A stretch of DNA of 64,000 nt from Sporolactobacillus sp. CQH2019 (GCF_028765345.1 NZ_JARAJZ010000005.1:62001-126000), one strand, 5' to 3'. Shown: positions 17,637 through 26,662, counted from the first letter of the stretch. The notes: generated by a model from the sequence alone, not told the origin. Numbers and translations: made by a program.

Positions 17637-17671
17637 TTCGACATGGATTCTACATATTCATGGGTTACGAT
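17637..17671 (+). promoter_or_regulatory. Phased-repeat promoter 4, upstream of the M23 peptidase
   Basis: TTCGACA at 17637 and TTCTACA at 17648 are 11 bp apart, and TACGAT at 17666-17671 begins 18 bp after the second repeat, matching the other three phased-repeat promoters. A weaker unit, TTTCATC, lies 11 bp upstream. The leader to the peptidase start is about 220 bases. Confidence 0.6.
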
Positions 17672-17897
17672 TTTCATAGAGCAGAACGAAAGGGGATGAA
17701 GAATCAACATAAAATTTTCCCGAACCGCGGAATACATCAAATGAAATAAAAATGTTACCTTTTCCTGTCGGAATTTGTCACATTAAATTGCTATCTTAAA
17801 ACTATTCACGGCAGCCGCTCTATTCAATTCATCAATTCTGAACGGCCGCTTTATGACCCAATGATCAACACGAAGACACAACGTGCAGAGGGGAACG

Positions 17898-19094
17898 GTG
17901 ATTTTGAAAAGAAATAACATGACAAAAACGATTGCTTTCGGACTTGCCATGCTGATCACAGCGGGCTATGGTGAAAACGGCGCTCTGGCGGCTTCCCAAT
18001 TCAACGAAGTAAAAAAGAAACAAATAGAATCTCAGAGCGGCACGGTTAATAACCGGCTCTCAGAGAATGTTCATCAGCAGGATTCCGTCATTGCCAGTAT
18101 TAAATCATCTGATAAACATATTCAGACGATTAACAGCCAAATAACCGGCAAAAGAACTGAGATCGGCCGCAGCGAGGCTGCCCGGGTTCTTCTGACAGGC
18201 CGGATCAATCTGCTCGCAAAACGGATTGACGAGAGAAACAAATTATTAAAAGAACGTATACGATCCGTCTACATAAACGGCGGTGCAGTCAGTTATCTGG
18301 ATGTTCTTTTTGGAGCAAAAAGCTTCGGTAATTTTCTGGATCGCGTGATTGCCCTGAAAATGATCACCGATCACGATCATCAAGTGATGGCAGATCAGAA
18401 ACGGGATCAGAAAGAGCAGGTTTCAAAGCAGGATAGGCTCAGGCGGGAATTGAAAAAAATGCAGGCGAACTTGTCTGATTTAGAGAAACTGAAAGTAAAT
18501 CTTGATCAGGAGCAGAAAGAACAGCAGAGCGAACTGGCCCTGCTGAGAGACAGGGCTTCCAAAATCAAAGTAGAAATGATGGCAAAGAGTGAAGAAACGG
18601 ATAATGCGAAGGTACAATCCGACATGATCCGCTCTCAGGCTGATTCTCCCGCGATTCCTGCGGTGCAAAAAGATTCTGCCGATACGCGTTCTGCAGGCTT
18701 TATCAGGCCAGCGGAAGGCTATATTACATCCGGTTTCGGCTTCCGATCCTTTGATAACCGTTTGCATCCCGGGGTTGATATCGCCAACAGTATCGGAACA
18801 CCTGTCAAAGCGGCAGCGGACGGCGTCGTCTTCAGGTCCTATCAATCATCAAGCTACGGAAATACGGTGATGATTTCCCACAGAGCCGGCGGGAAATTGT
18901 ATACAACGGTCTATGCTCACTTATCTTCTTATAATGTGTCTGCGGGCCAGAGCGTCTCACAGGGACAGCTGATCGGCAAAATGGGCAGTACAGGCGAATC
19001 AACCGGATCGCATCTGCACTTTGAATTGTACATAGGTCCGTGGACTCCGGCTCCGCACAATGGTTCTGTTAATCCGATGAATTATATTCAATAA
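17898..19094 (+). CDS. Secreted M23 (LytM-type) peptidase with coiled coil
   Basis: The start is ambiguous: GTG 17898 or TTG 17904, both after GAGGGGA. The product of about 398 residues has a signal peptide (TKTIAFGLAMLITAG), a long EnvC-like coiled-coil region (about 35-230) and a C-terminal peptidase M23 domain (about 275-395). Zinc ligands are seen in HPGVDIA and HLHFE. It should cleave peptidoglycan cross-bridges or activate other hydrolases outside the membrane. Phased-repeat promoter 4 upstream suggests it belongs to the same envelope/metal stress response as the small His-rich genes (inference). Confidence 0.88.
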   Translation: MILKRNNMTKTIAFGLAMLITAGYGENGALAASQFNEVKKKQIESQSGTVNNRLSENVHQQDSVIASIKSSDKHIQTINSQITGKRTEIGRSEAARVLLTGRINLLAKRIDERNKLLKERIRSVYINGGAVSYLDVLFGAKSFGNFLDRVIALKMITDHDHQVMADQKRDQKEQVSKQDRLRRELKKMQANLSDLEKLKVNLDQEQKEQQSELALLRDRASKIKVEMMAKSEETDNAKVQSDMIRSQADSPAIPAVQKDSADTRSAGFIRPAEGYITSGFGFRSFDNRLHPGVDIANSIGTPVKAAADGVVFRSYQSSSYGNTVMISHRAGGKLYTTVYAHLSSYNVSAGQSVSQGQLIGKMGSTGESTGSHLHFELYIGPWTPAPHNGSVNPMNYIQ

Positions 19095-19152
19095 ACAGCT
19101 CTTTTCAGTAGATTAAAAGTTTTGTAAAAAAGATAGTTGGACGGAAGAAAAA

Positions 19153-19440
19153 ATGGAAACCCAACATGAACAGCCCAAGTATCACCATTACAAACAAATT
19201 ATCAACCGCTTAGCCAGGATCGAGGGACAGGTGCGCGGCGTAAAATCAATGACAGAAAAGGAGCGGGATTGCCCGGAAATTCTTCTGCAAATCGCAGCGA
19301 TCAAAGAGGCGCTGAATGAAGTCGAAAAATTAATGCTTCAGGATCATTTGCAGGACTGTATGACGGATGCCCTGCATCGCGGCGACGAAGGAAAAATGCT
19401 GGAAGATCTAAGCAAGGTGCTGAATCATTTGGTTCTTTAA
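19153..19440 (+). CDS. csoR: CsoR-type copper-sensing repressor
   Basis: A 95-residue all-helical protein of the CsoR/RcnR family. Cys40, His65 and Cys69 keep the spacing of the Cu(I) ligands in the founding CsoR (Cys, His 25 later, Cys 4 later). A His-rich N-terminus (HEQPKYHHYKQ) precedes the core. It should bind DNA as a tetramer and release it with Cu(I). It is not next to a copZ-copA operon, and no G-tract CsoR site was recognised at the copper ATPase, so its targets are unclear. Confidence 0.82.
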   Translation: METQHEQPKYHHYKQIINRLARIEGQVRGVKSMTEKERDCPEILLQIAAIKEALNEVEKLMLQDHLQDCMTDALHRGDEGKMLEDLSKVLNHLVL

Positions 19441-19503
19441 ACGATTCAGCTCTGCTTCCGCCTCACATGGACTGAATCATCTATTCGGATGAGCGGTTCT
19501 TTT

Positions 19504-19917
19504 TTATTTTAGTTTTGAGATTTTCACCCATTTGTCATTAAGAGATCCGACGCTTACTTTGTTGCCGGGAGAGAAACATTTGAAGTGTTGCATATTGTGA
19601 ATGGTAATGACCGTTATCTTGCTGTTATTCTGCAGCTGAATCTGGTTGTGGCACCTGCTGATCCCCCGTTGATCGGGCTTGCAGTCGGTATCCGTTTTGA
19701 CCGTTCCTTTTATCGTTTTTGTGACAGGGCTGCCTTTATAAAGCTGTGTTACATATTCATTGTTCTGGCCGTTATTCTGCCAATTCATTGATGCGATCAT
19801 TTTATTGACCGGCTGCGGCTTTGCGGATAGTGAAAAATGACGGAAAACTTGCCAGGATATCGCTGCAAGTGCAATGATTAAAATTGAAATAATGATCAGT
19901 GTCCTTTTTTTAGCCAT
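19504..19917 (-). CDS. Membrane-anchored extracytoplasmic protein, unrecognised
   Basis: A 137-residue protein with a clear ribosome site (AAAGGAGAT). An N-terminal membrane helix (about 6-26) is followed by a small Asn/Gln/Lys-rich extracytoplasmic domain. Three Cys residues (in DTDCKPD, SRCHNQ and FKCFSPG) could form a disulfide. No family is recognised. The beta-rich pattern KITVITIHNMQHFKCFSPGN and VSVGSLNDKWVKIS looks like a small OB- or SH3-like fold, which is only a guess. Confidence 0.6.
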   Translation of the reverse strand: MAKKRTLIIISILIIALAAISWQVFRHFSLSAKPQPVNKMIASMNWQNNGQNNEYVTQLYKGSPVTKTIKGTVKTDTDCKPDQRGISRCHNQIQLQNNSKITVITIHNMQHFKCFSPGNKVSVGSLNDKWVKISKLK

Positions 19918-20162
19918 CTTAGCATCTCCTTTTGTCCATTGGGGGTGGGCGGAATTCTAGTGAGCTGTCCAGACCGCCTTTCTATTGAACCATCTTTTTA
20001 AGACTATGACAATAGCGGTACGGTGATGCTGCCGGGCTGTAAGAAGACAGACTGCCCGGAAGATGAACAAAGGGATCGGATCAGCGATCTTCGGCTGTCT
20101 GCAGCGTCGGCATGAACTTTCAACAATTCAATGACAGTGTCCAAATGAAGGAAAGTGAAGAA

Positions 20163-20945
20163 ATGCTTGATAAAAAAGTGGTTGTGATCACCGGAGCTTC
20201 AAGCGGAGTCGGCCGGGAGACAGCCCTTCTGTGTGCTGAGAAGGGAGCAGAAACCGTGCTTATTGCGCGGAATTCCGAAAAATTAAAAAATGCCGAACGC
20301 AAAATCAGAGAACGCGGAGACAGCGCCGGCAGTTTTACGCTTGATGTTAGGAATTGCGGCCAGGTTGAAAAGGTTTTCGGAGAGATAGCCGGCAAGTACG
20401 GCCGAATAGACGTTTTGGTGAATTGTGCGGGTATCGGTCAATTTGCGCCTCTTGTTTCAACCGATATGGAAGACGTGAAAAAGATGTTCTCCGTCAATGT
20501 GATCGGCCTGATGGCCTGCACAAAAGCGGTGCTGCCTCTGATGATCCGGCAAAAAAGCGGGCAGATTGTCAATGTCGCTTCAATCGCCGGGAAATTGGCT
20601 ACGCCGAAATCAACCGTTTACGCGGCAACAAAACATGCCGTCCTCGGTTTTTCAAACGGGCTGAGAATGGAAGTGGAAGATAAGGGGATCCGGGTCACAG
20701 CCGTTAATCCGGGTCCGATTCGTACAGCTTTTTTTGAGACGGCCGACCCGGCCGGCACGTATGCGGCCAGGGTCGGTCCGTTTATGCTGGATCCGAAAAC
20801 CGTCGCCCGCCGGATTGTACAGGCCGTTGAAAAGAAAAAACGAGAGATCAGTCTGCCTTGGTATATGGGCCTCGCTGCAAAAATTTATCAGTTATTCCCC
20901 GTGCCTGTCGAAAAAATCGGCGGCCGCTGGTTTAGAATGAAATAA
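20163..20945 (+). CDS. Short-chain dehydrogenase/reductase
   Basis: Start at ATG 20163 after AAGGAAAG, which removes 17 unneeded codons and puts the Rossmann strand at residues 4-10. The 260-residue classical SDR has TGASSGVG (10-17), NCAG (87-90), catalytic Ser140, Tyr153 and Lys157 (YAATK), and NPGPIRT after the active site. The Arg-rich segment after the first strand suggests NADP preference. The substrate is unknown. It is monocistronic. Confidence 0.87.
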   Translation: MLDKKVVVITGASSGVGRETALLCAEKGAETVLIARNSEKLKNAERKIRERGDSAGSFTLDVRNCGQVEKVFGEIAGKYGRIDVLVNCAGIGQFAPLVSTDMEDVKKMFSVNVIGLMACTKAVLPLMIRQKSGQIVNVASIAGKLATPKSTVYAATKHAVLGFSNGLRMEVEDKGIRVTAVNPGPIRTAFFETADPAGTYAARVGPFMLDPKTVARRIVQAVEKKKREISLPWYMGLAAKIYQLFPVPVEKIGGRWFRMK

Positions 20946-21009
20946 TGGCCGTTGTAATATTCCGTATGTTTTGCAAAAACAAGCCGGATCGTTTATTATT
21001 GAATAGAAA

Positions 21010-21022
21010 GAAAACGCTTACA
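21010..21022. promoter_or_regulatory. cre-like catabolite repression site before acoABC
   Basis: The sequence GAAAACGCTTACA (complement TGTAAGCGTTTTC) matches the CcpA cre consensus well. It lies about 60 bases ahead of the first E1 gene, so glucose repression of this operon is likely. Confidence 0.55.
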
Positions 21023-21079
21023 TCAGATGCCGTTATGGCTCGGTGTAGCAATATTCATGAATAGACGGGAGGAGACAGA

Positions 21080-22075
21080 ATGCAAGCCGGAACGAAAGCA
21101 TCTGCAGGAGACATGACCGTTGAGAAGGCGAAGTGGATCTATAAAAAGATGCAGGAAATCCGCCAATTCGAAAATGCTGTCCACGGAATTTTCGAAAAAG
21201 GCAAAATTCCAGGATTTGTACACCTCTACGCCGGCGAAGAAGCCGTTGCTGTCGGCGTCTGCGCCCATCTGACTGAAAGTGACAGTATTACGAGTACACA
21301 TCGGGGACACGGACATTGTATTGCCAAGGGATGCGATATCGATGGCATGATGGCGGAAATTTACGGCCGGGCAACCGGCCTCTGCAAGGGAAAGGGAGGT
21401 TCGATGCACATTGCCGATGTTTCCAAGGGAATGCTGGGAGCCAACGGCATTGTCGGCGCGGGACTGCCTTTGTCGATCGGCGCAGGCCTGACGGCTAAGG
21501 TGAAGCAGACGGATCATGTAGCCGTTTGTTTTTTCGGAGACGGAGCGAGCAATCACGGGACATTCCATGAATCGGTCAACATGGCTGCGATCTGGAAGCT
21601 GCCGGTTATTTTTGTCTGTGAAAATAACGGGTTCGGCGAGGCATCGCCCTTCGATTATGCCGCGGCCTGCGACCGTGTTTCCGATTTTGCAAAGACGTAT
21701 AAAATTGCCGGTGAAACCGTCGACGGCCGCAATCTGCCGGACGTCTATGAAGCCGCCGGAAGAGCCGTCGGCCGTGCCAGGAAAGGGGAAGGTCCTACTA
21801 TTATCGAATGCCTGACTTACCGCGATTACGGACATTTCGAAGGGGACACGCAGACTTATAAAGATAAGGAGGTTCAGGAACGCGCGCTGCATGAAGATGA
21901 TCCGATCTTACGATTCCGTAATTATGCCGAATCGCATGAACTGCTCAGCGCAGAAGAAGTGAAAAAAATTGATGCCGACGTTCATTCCGAAATCGAACAT
22001 GCGGTCAAATTTGCCGAAGAAAGCCCGTTCCCCGATGCTTCACAACTGACAACCGATGTTTATGTCTCCTATTAA
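21080..22075 (+). CDS. acoA: Acetoin/2-oxoacid dehydrogenase E1 alpha subunit
   Basis: A 331-residue thiamine-diphosphate-dependent E1 alpha, with ribosome site GGGAGGAG. The TPP/Mg motif GDGASNHGTFHES and the HGHCIAKG segment are present. Its length matches AcoA (about 333) and not Bacillus PdhA (about 371). With E1 beta it would decarboxylate acetoin (or a 2-oxoacid) and pass the acetyl group to the lipoyl arm of E2. It is first in a three-gene operon with short spacers and a cre-like site upstream. Confidence 0.88.
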   Translation: MQAGTKASAGDMTVEKAKWIYKKMQEIRQFENAVHGIFEKGKIPGFVHLYAGEEAVAVGVCAHLTESDSITSTHRGHGHCIAKGCDIDGMMAEIYGRATGLCKGKGGSMHIADVSKGMLGANGIVGAGLPLSIGAGLTAKVKQTDHVAVCFFGDGASNHGTFHESVNMAAIWKLPVIFVCENNGFGEASPFDYAAACDRVSDFAKTYKIAGETVDGRNLPDVYEAAGRAVGRARKGEGPTIIECLTYRDYGHFEGDTQTYKDKEVQERALHEDDPILRFRNYAESHELLSAEEVKKIDADVHSEIEHAVKFAEESPFPDASQLTTDVYVSY

Positions 22076-22105
22076 ATGCGAGTCAATAGTATCCGGAGGT
22101 GATTC

Positions 22106-23143
22106 ATGATGGCCAAAAAAATGACCTACTCGGAAGCAATTAATGATGCAATCCGGCTTGCCATGCGCAAAGACGAAAACGTTATCTTAATCGGGGAAGA
22201 CGTCGCAGGCGGTGCCGAGGTCGATCACTTGCAGGATGAAGGCGCATGGGGAGGCGTCTTCGGAGTAACCAAGGGAATCGTTGAAGAATTCGGACGCACC
22301 CGGGTACTTGATACTCCGATCGCGGAAGCAGGGTATATGGGCGCTGCCGTTTCGGCAGCCGCAACAGGTCTGCGGCCTGTCTCCGAACTGATGTTTAATG
22401 ATTTTATCGGAAGCTGCCTGGATGAAGTGATGAATCAGGCGGCAAAATTTCATTATATGTTCGGCGGAAAGGCCAAAGTGCCGCTGACCATTCGGACGAT
22501 CGACGGTGCGGGCTTTAATGCGGCCGCTCAGCACTCGCAAAGTCTGTATGCTCTATTTACCCATATCCCGGGGCTGAAAGTCGTTGTGCCGAGCAATCCG
22601 TACGATATCAAAGGGCTGCTGCTGACGGCGATCTTTGACGACGATCCGGTGATTGTGTTCGAGGACAAGACACTTTACGGCATGAAAGGCGAGGTGGACG
22701 AAGGTTTTTACACCGTTCCGTTCGGTAAAGCAGAAATTAAGAGGCCCGGAAAAGATCTGACGATTGTCGGGATCGGCAAGCAGGTGCATACCGCGTTGAA
22801 AGCGGCCGATCAACTGGCACAAAAGGGCTTTGAAGCGGAAGTCATTGACCCGCGCACGCTTTCGCCGCTGGATGAAGCAACAATCATCCGCTCGGTGCAA
22901 AAAACCGGCCGGCTGATCATTGTCGATGAGGCCTATCCTCGCTGCAGCGCCGCTACGGATATTGCTGCTATCGTAGGAGATAAAGCTTTTGACTATCTGG
23001 ATGCGCCTATTAAGAGGGTGACGGCGCCGCACAGTCCGGTTCCTTTCTCTCCGCCGCTTGAAAAACTGTATCTGCCTTCCCCTGAGAAGGTCATTGATGC
23101 TTTCGCTGCGATGGTCGGTGACCGCGTTTTCACGGGCGTGTAA
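22106..23143 (+). CDS. acoB: Acetoin/2-oxoacid dehydrogenase E1 beta subunit
   Basis: A 345-residue transketolase-like beta subunit with ribosome site GGAGGTG. Conserved features include IGEDVAGGAEV, the DTPIAEAGYMGAA loop near the cofactor, and the C-terminal domain VIDPRTLSPLDEATI. The length matches AcoB (about 342). A second Met directly after the first makes the exact start uncertain by one codon. It works as an alpha2-beta2 tetramer with the upstream gene. Confidence 0.9.
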   Translation: MMAKKMTYSEAINDAIRLAMRKDENVILIGEDVAGGAEVDHLQDEGAWGGVFGVTKGIVEEFGRTRVLDTPIAEAGYMGAAVSAAATGLRPVSELMFNDFIGSCLDEVMNQAAKFHYMFGGKAKVPLTIRTIDGAGFNAAAQHSQSLYALFTHIPGLKVVVPSNPYDIKGLLLTAIFDDDPVIVFEDKTLYGMKGEVDEGFYTVPFGKAEIKRPGKDLTIVGIGKQVHTALKAADQLAQKGFEAEVIDPRTLSPLDEATIIRSVQKTGRLIIVDEAYPRCSAATDIAAIVGDKAFDYLDAPIKRVTAPHSPVPFSPPLEKLYLPSPEKVIDAFAAMVGDRVFTGV

Positions 23144-23244
23144 AGAAAGGCGGCAGTTTCGCGGGGTGAGAGACGGCATGGGCCGTTTCCTGAATGCCCG
23201 CTGGTGTTCCTCTCTCATTTTTCGATCAAAAAGGGGTGGACAAA

Positions 23245-24489
23245 ATGGCGACGGAAATCATTATGCCTAAAATGGGTATGGGGATGGAAGAAGGAACTGT
23301 TGTTGAATGGCTGAAGCATAAAGGAGACCCGGTGAAAAAGGGGGAATCGGTTGTATCGATCAGCTCGGATAAAATTGAAAAAGATATTGAAGCACCCGAA
23401 GACGGCGTGCTGATCGGCATTGAAGCTGAAGCGGATGCAGTTGTACCGATCGGACGGCCGCTCGGCTATATCGGCAGAGAAGGGGAAGCATTCGTGCAGA
23501 AGGATGTCATTTTCAAAGAAAGCAAGACGCCGTCTGTCCGGATCGCGGAGACAGACGGGGAACGGGACGGCGATACGGCCGGGACGGATAAAGGCGAAGT
23601 GCAGCCCAGGCTGCGCGTCTCTCCGGCCGCCAGAAAGCTTGCCAAAACTGAGAAAATCGATCTGAGCACGGTTAAAGGGACCGGCCCGCTGGGACGAATA
23701 ACCAAGGCAGACGTCGCCGCGGCGGCGGCTGATCGGCCGAACAACCGCCTGCCCGAGCGGACCGCGTCTCCACTAAAGGAAAAACAGGCTGTACAGGGAA
23801 AAGGGCAGGTCAGAAAAGTCGCCGGCATGAGGAAAGTGATCGCTCAGCGTATGTACGACAGCCTTCAGCAGACCGCACAGCTCACACTGCAGGCAACTGC
23901 CGATGTCACCGACCTGCTTGCTTTTCAGAAAACAGCCAGGCAAGCTTATCCGGTTGACGATGAAGTGCGGCTGACGGTCACGGATTTTGTAGCAAAGGCC
24001 GTGATCAATGCCCTGCTGGTGCATCAGAAGATGAACAGCACCTGCGCGGATGATACGATCACAACTTATGATGAAGTCAGCCTCGGCGTTGCCGTGGCAT
24101 TGAAAGAAGGGCTGGTTGTCCCCGTCATCCGGGATGCGGAAAAGAAATCGCTGAGCACTCTTTCCAGGGAGATCCGCCAGGCGACCAGGGCCGCCAGGGA
24201 AGGCCACCTGGAGGCGTTGCAATTAACAGGCTCGACATTTTCGATCACTTCTTTGGGGACTTACGGAATCGGCTTTTTTACTCCCGTGCTTAATCCGCCG
24301 GAGATAGGCATACTCGGTGTCGGAACGATCAGCGAACAGCCGGCGTATAGGGGAGCCGATATTGAAAAAAGAAACTTTTTGCCGCTCAGCCTGACTTTCG
24401 ATCACCGGGCAATTGACGGTGCACCCGCCGCGGAGTTCCTTGCGGCCGTCAAGGCGAATCTTGAAGCTCCGCTTAAGCTTGTCCTCTAG
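23245..24489 (+). CDS. acoC: Dihydrolipoamide acetyltransferase E2
   Basis: Start at ATG 23245 behind AAGGGGTGG; 414 residues. One lipoyl domain (lipoyl Lys43 in SSDKIE), a peripheral subunit-binding domain (RVSPAARKLA, about 130-165), and a catalytic core ending with the active-site motif DHRAIDGAPAAEF. It transfers the acetyl group from the lipoyl arm to CoA. No E3 (dihydrolipoamide dehydrogenase) gene follows, so E3 must come from elsewhere. Confidence 0.9.
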   Translation: MATEIIMPKMGMGMEEGTVVEWLKHKGDPVKKGESVVSISSDKIEKDIEAPEDGVLIGIEAEADAVVPIGRPLGYIGREGEAFVQKDVIFKESKTPSVRIAETDGERDGDTAGTDKGEVQPRLRVSPAARKLAKTEKIDLSTVKGTGPLGRITKADVAAAAADRPNNRLPERTASPLKEKQAVQGKGQVRKVAGMRKVIAQRMYDSLQQTAQLTLQATADVTDLLAFQKTARQAYPVDDEVRLTVTDFVAKAVINALLVHQKMNSTCADDTITTYDEVSLGVAVALKEGLVVPVIRDAEKKSLSTLSREIRQATRAAREGHLEALQLTGSTFSITSLGTYGIGFFTPVLNPPEIGILGVGTISEQPAYRGADIEKRNFLPLSLTFDHRAIDGAPAAEFLAAVKANLEAPLKLVL

Positions 24490-24581
24490 CTATTCAATCA
24501 TGTTTTGCGGAGAGAAAGACTTATAACAATGGCGATGGCGGCAAACATAAATCTTTGAACAATGAAACGATCATTCAGAGA

Positions 24582-24623
24582 AACAGGGCGGTTCCAATTG
24601 TACCGATTTGGAGCCGCCCTGTT
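24582..24623. terminator. Strong hairpin downstream of acoC
   Basis: AACAGGGCGG and CCGCCCTGTT pair perfectly, with an inner TCCAA/TTGGA extension. There is no T-run on either strand, so it may be an inefficient terminator or an mRNA 3' stabiliser. Confidence 0.5.
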
Positions 24624-24876
24624 CTAGTGAAAAGAAGCGATTGAATTCAATGGATTATTTTAGACAAAAATAGGTTACAATATTGTAAGAGAACATGCAA
24701 AGCCGGGCAATAAACGGAATTAATTTTTACCGTCCATTCGCTTATCGCAATTGCCGGCAGTCAAAGAGCCGTGTCATGTATATCTAAAAAGCCGGTCCTT
24801 TGTTCAAATGATTCCGAACAGATAACGCCGTATTAAATCGTCAACACGGGCAAATTCGACGGATAGGGGAGCCATT
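24624..24876. other. Non-coding stretch with a perfect palindrome
   Basis: TTACAATATTGTAA at 24675-24688 is a perfect 14-bp palindrome, likely an operator for a dimeric repressor controlling the AI-2E family gene, whose promoter I cannot place. Nothing else is seen. Confidence 0.4.
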
Positions 24877-25950
24877 ATGCCACAGTCAAAATATTTTCGT
24901 TTCGCTGTCTGGTTGCTTTTGATTCTACTAATTTTATTGGTAGGTTCGCAACTGACCTTTATTCTTCAGCCGATCGGCACTTTGATTACCTCACTTGCAG
25001 CTCCGCTGATTATTTCCGGACTTTTATACTATATTTTGCGTCCGCTCGTTCAGGGGCTGATGGCATTGAAAATTCCGAAGGTTGTCGCCATACTGATGAT
25101 TTATCTGCTGGCCGCCGGAGCGATTACGCTTCTGATTTTATGGATCGGTCCGCTGCTTTACGCACAATTTCTTTCTCTCGTTACCGGTATGCCGCGTCTT
25201 GTCCAGCAGCTCGGCTATCAGCTGGACACGCTGCAGCACAACAAGTTTTTTATTAAGCTTCACCTGAATGATATTTCCCTGGTCAACACAAGCAAAATTT
25301 CAAAATATCTGTCGTCTTTAACGACATCCGTAGGAAACAATGTTCTGTCGATCATCCAGTCGGTCACGGGAACGCTCCTCATTATCGTCACCGTTCCTTT
25401 CATCCTGTTCTACCTCTTAAAAGACGGGGAAAAAATGCCGCAGGGGATCATTAAATTAATTCCCGAAGAACATCGCGAGAAGGCCGTGGAAATTCTTGCC
25501 GATATGGATCAGGCACTGAGCGGCTACATACAGGGCCAGATGATCGTTCTCCTGTTTGATTTTGTATTCATATTTATCTGGTACTCGATTATCGGCTTAA
25601 ACTATTCCCTGATACTGGCATTAGTCATCATTTTTACCAATGTAATTCCCTTTATAGGCTCCTTCATTGCCACCGTACCGGCAGTTATTGTCGCTTTTAT
25701 CCAAAATCCTATTCTGGCGGTTTACGTGATTATCGGAGTCGTCGTTGTCCAGCAGATTGAAGGAAATGTGATTTCTCCTATGGTCATGGGAAGAAAACTG
25801 GATGTCCACCCTCTGACGATCATCTGTCTTTTGCTTGCTGCCGGCAATCTGGCCGGAATCATCGGCATGCTTCTGGCTATCCCCGTCTATGCGGTTTGCA
25901 AAGTCATTGTCACGCGCACTTATCAACTCTTGCAGCTCCGAAAAAAATAA
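24877..25950 (+). CDS. AI-2E family transporter (UPF0118)
   Basis: A 357-residue integral membrane protein with ribosome site TAGGGGAG. It has about eight hydrophobic segments with the family's central extracytoplasmic region between residues 80 and 155. Conserved segments include PFILFYLLKDGE, FTNVIPFIGSFIATVPA, and QQIEGNVISPMVMGRKLDVHP in shortened form (QQIEGNVISP). Family members include the TqsA AI-2 exporter and sodium/proton antiporters, so the substrate cannot be assigned. Confidence 0.88.
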   Translation: MPQSKYFRFAVWLLLILLILLVGSQLTFILQPIGTLITSLAAPLIISGLLYYILRPLVQGLMALKIPKVVAILMIYLLAAGAITLLILWIGPLLYAQFLSLVTGMPRLVQQLGYQLDTLQHNKFFIKLHLNDISLVNTSKISKYLSSLTTSVGNNVLSIIQSVTGTLLIIVTVPFILFYLLKDGEKMPQGIIKLIPEEHREKAVEILADMDQALSGYIQGQMIVLLFDFVFIFIWYSIIGLNYSLILALVIIFTNVIPFIGSFIATVPAVIVAFIQNPILAVYVIIGVVVVQQIEGNVISPMVMGRKLDVHPLTIICLLLAAGNLAGIIGMLLAIPVYAVCKVIVTRTYQLLQLRKK

Positions 25951-26090
25951 TCTGAAAGGCGTTTTTTCCGCCTGAATGCCTCTAATCAAAAATCTTTTTC
26001 AGTAATTTTTCAGACTTGCCTGTTAGAATTCAAAATTGAAACAAGAAACAGGCAGTTGATGAAACATTTATACTCTAGGAGGTTTGCTGG

Positions 26091-26633
26091 ATGAGCAAGC
26101 TTAGTCCAAAATGGATTACTTTGTGCACGGCGGCCATTGGTCTGGCCTACACAGCCGGTTATGTAGTCACTGAACCGAAAGCCGTTGCGGTTTCCGTACC
26201 GCAACAGAATGTACAGACGGGAACGGGCGGCTCGCAGAGTCAAGGTGTACAGGGCAGTCAGGGAGGCAGCAGCAGTTCAGCCGCTTCGGATGCGTCAAGC
26301 GGTCAAAGCAATCAAAACAATCAAAACAATCAAAGCAGCCAGGGGAGCAGTACGGCGCAATCTCAATCAGGCTATAAAGACGGAACTTATACCGGTCAGG
26401 GGCAGAACCGGATCGGATCGGTCGCCGTGAGTGTGACGATAAAGCAAGGAAAAATTGCGAATGTTCAGATTACTGACTGCACGACATCCTTCCCTCAAAG
26501 CGCTATTGATCCGCTGCCGGCTCAGGTGGTTTCCCGTCAAAATTCAAATGTCGACAACGTATCGGGTGCGACCGAGAGCACTGACGATTTTATAACGGCG
26601 GTTCAGCAGGCGCTTTCTCAGGCGCAGGCGTAA
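26091..26633 (+). CDS. Exported FMN-binding domain protein
   Basis: A 180-residue protein behind AGGAGG. The N-terminal membrane anchor or signal (about 8-27) is followed by a low-complexity linker of Ser, Gly, Gln and Asn (about 45-95) and a C-terminal FMN-binding domain. The flavinylation motif SGAT sits in DNVSGATESTDDF near residue 160, where ApbE would attach FMN to Thr. It is the electron-carrying partner in a three-gene operon with apbE and an NqrB/RnfD-like gene, and is probably displayed on the outer face of the membrane. Confidence 0.85.
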   Translation: MSKLSPKWITLCTAAIGLAYTAGYVVTEPKAVAVSVPQQNVQTGTGGSQSQGVQGSQGGSSSSAASDASSGQSNQNNQNNQSSQGSSTAQSQSGYKDGTYTGQGQNRIGSVAVSVTIKQGKIANVQITDCTTSFPQSAIDPLPAQVVSRQNSNVDNVSGATESTDDFITAVQQALSQAQA

Positions 26634-26662
26634 TCTAACTGGGGAGGCGGTCCTTTTTTCGG

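Noticed and set aside
26230-26380. Repetitive-looking stretch considered as a DNA repeat array
   Set aside because: It is the Ser/Gly/Gln/Asn linker of the FMN-binding protein and has no regular repeat unit.
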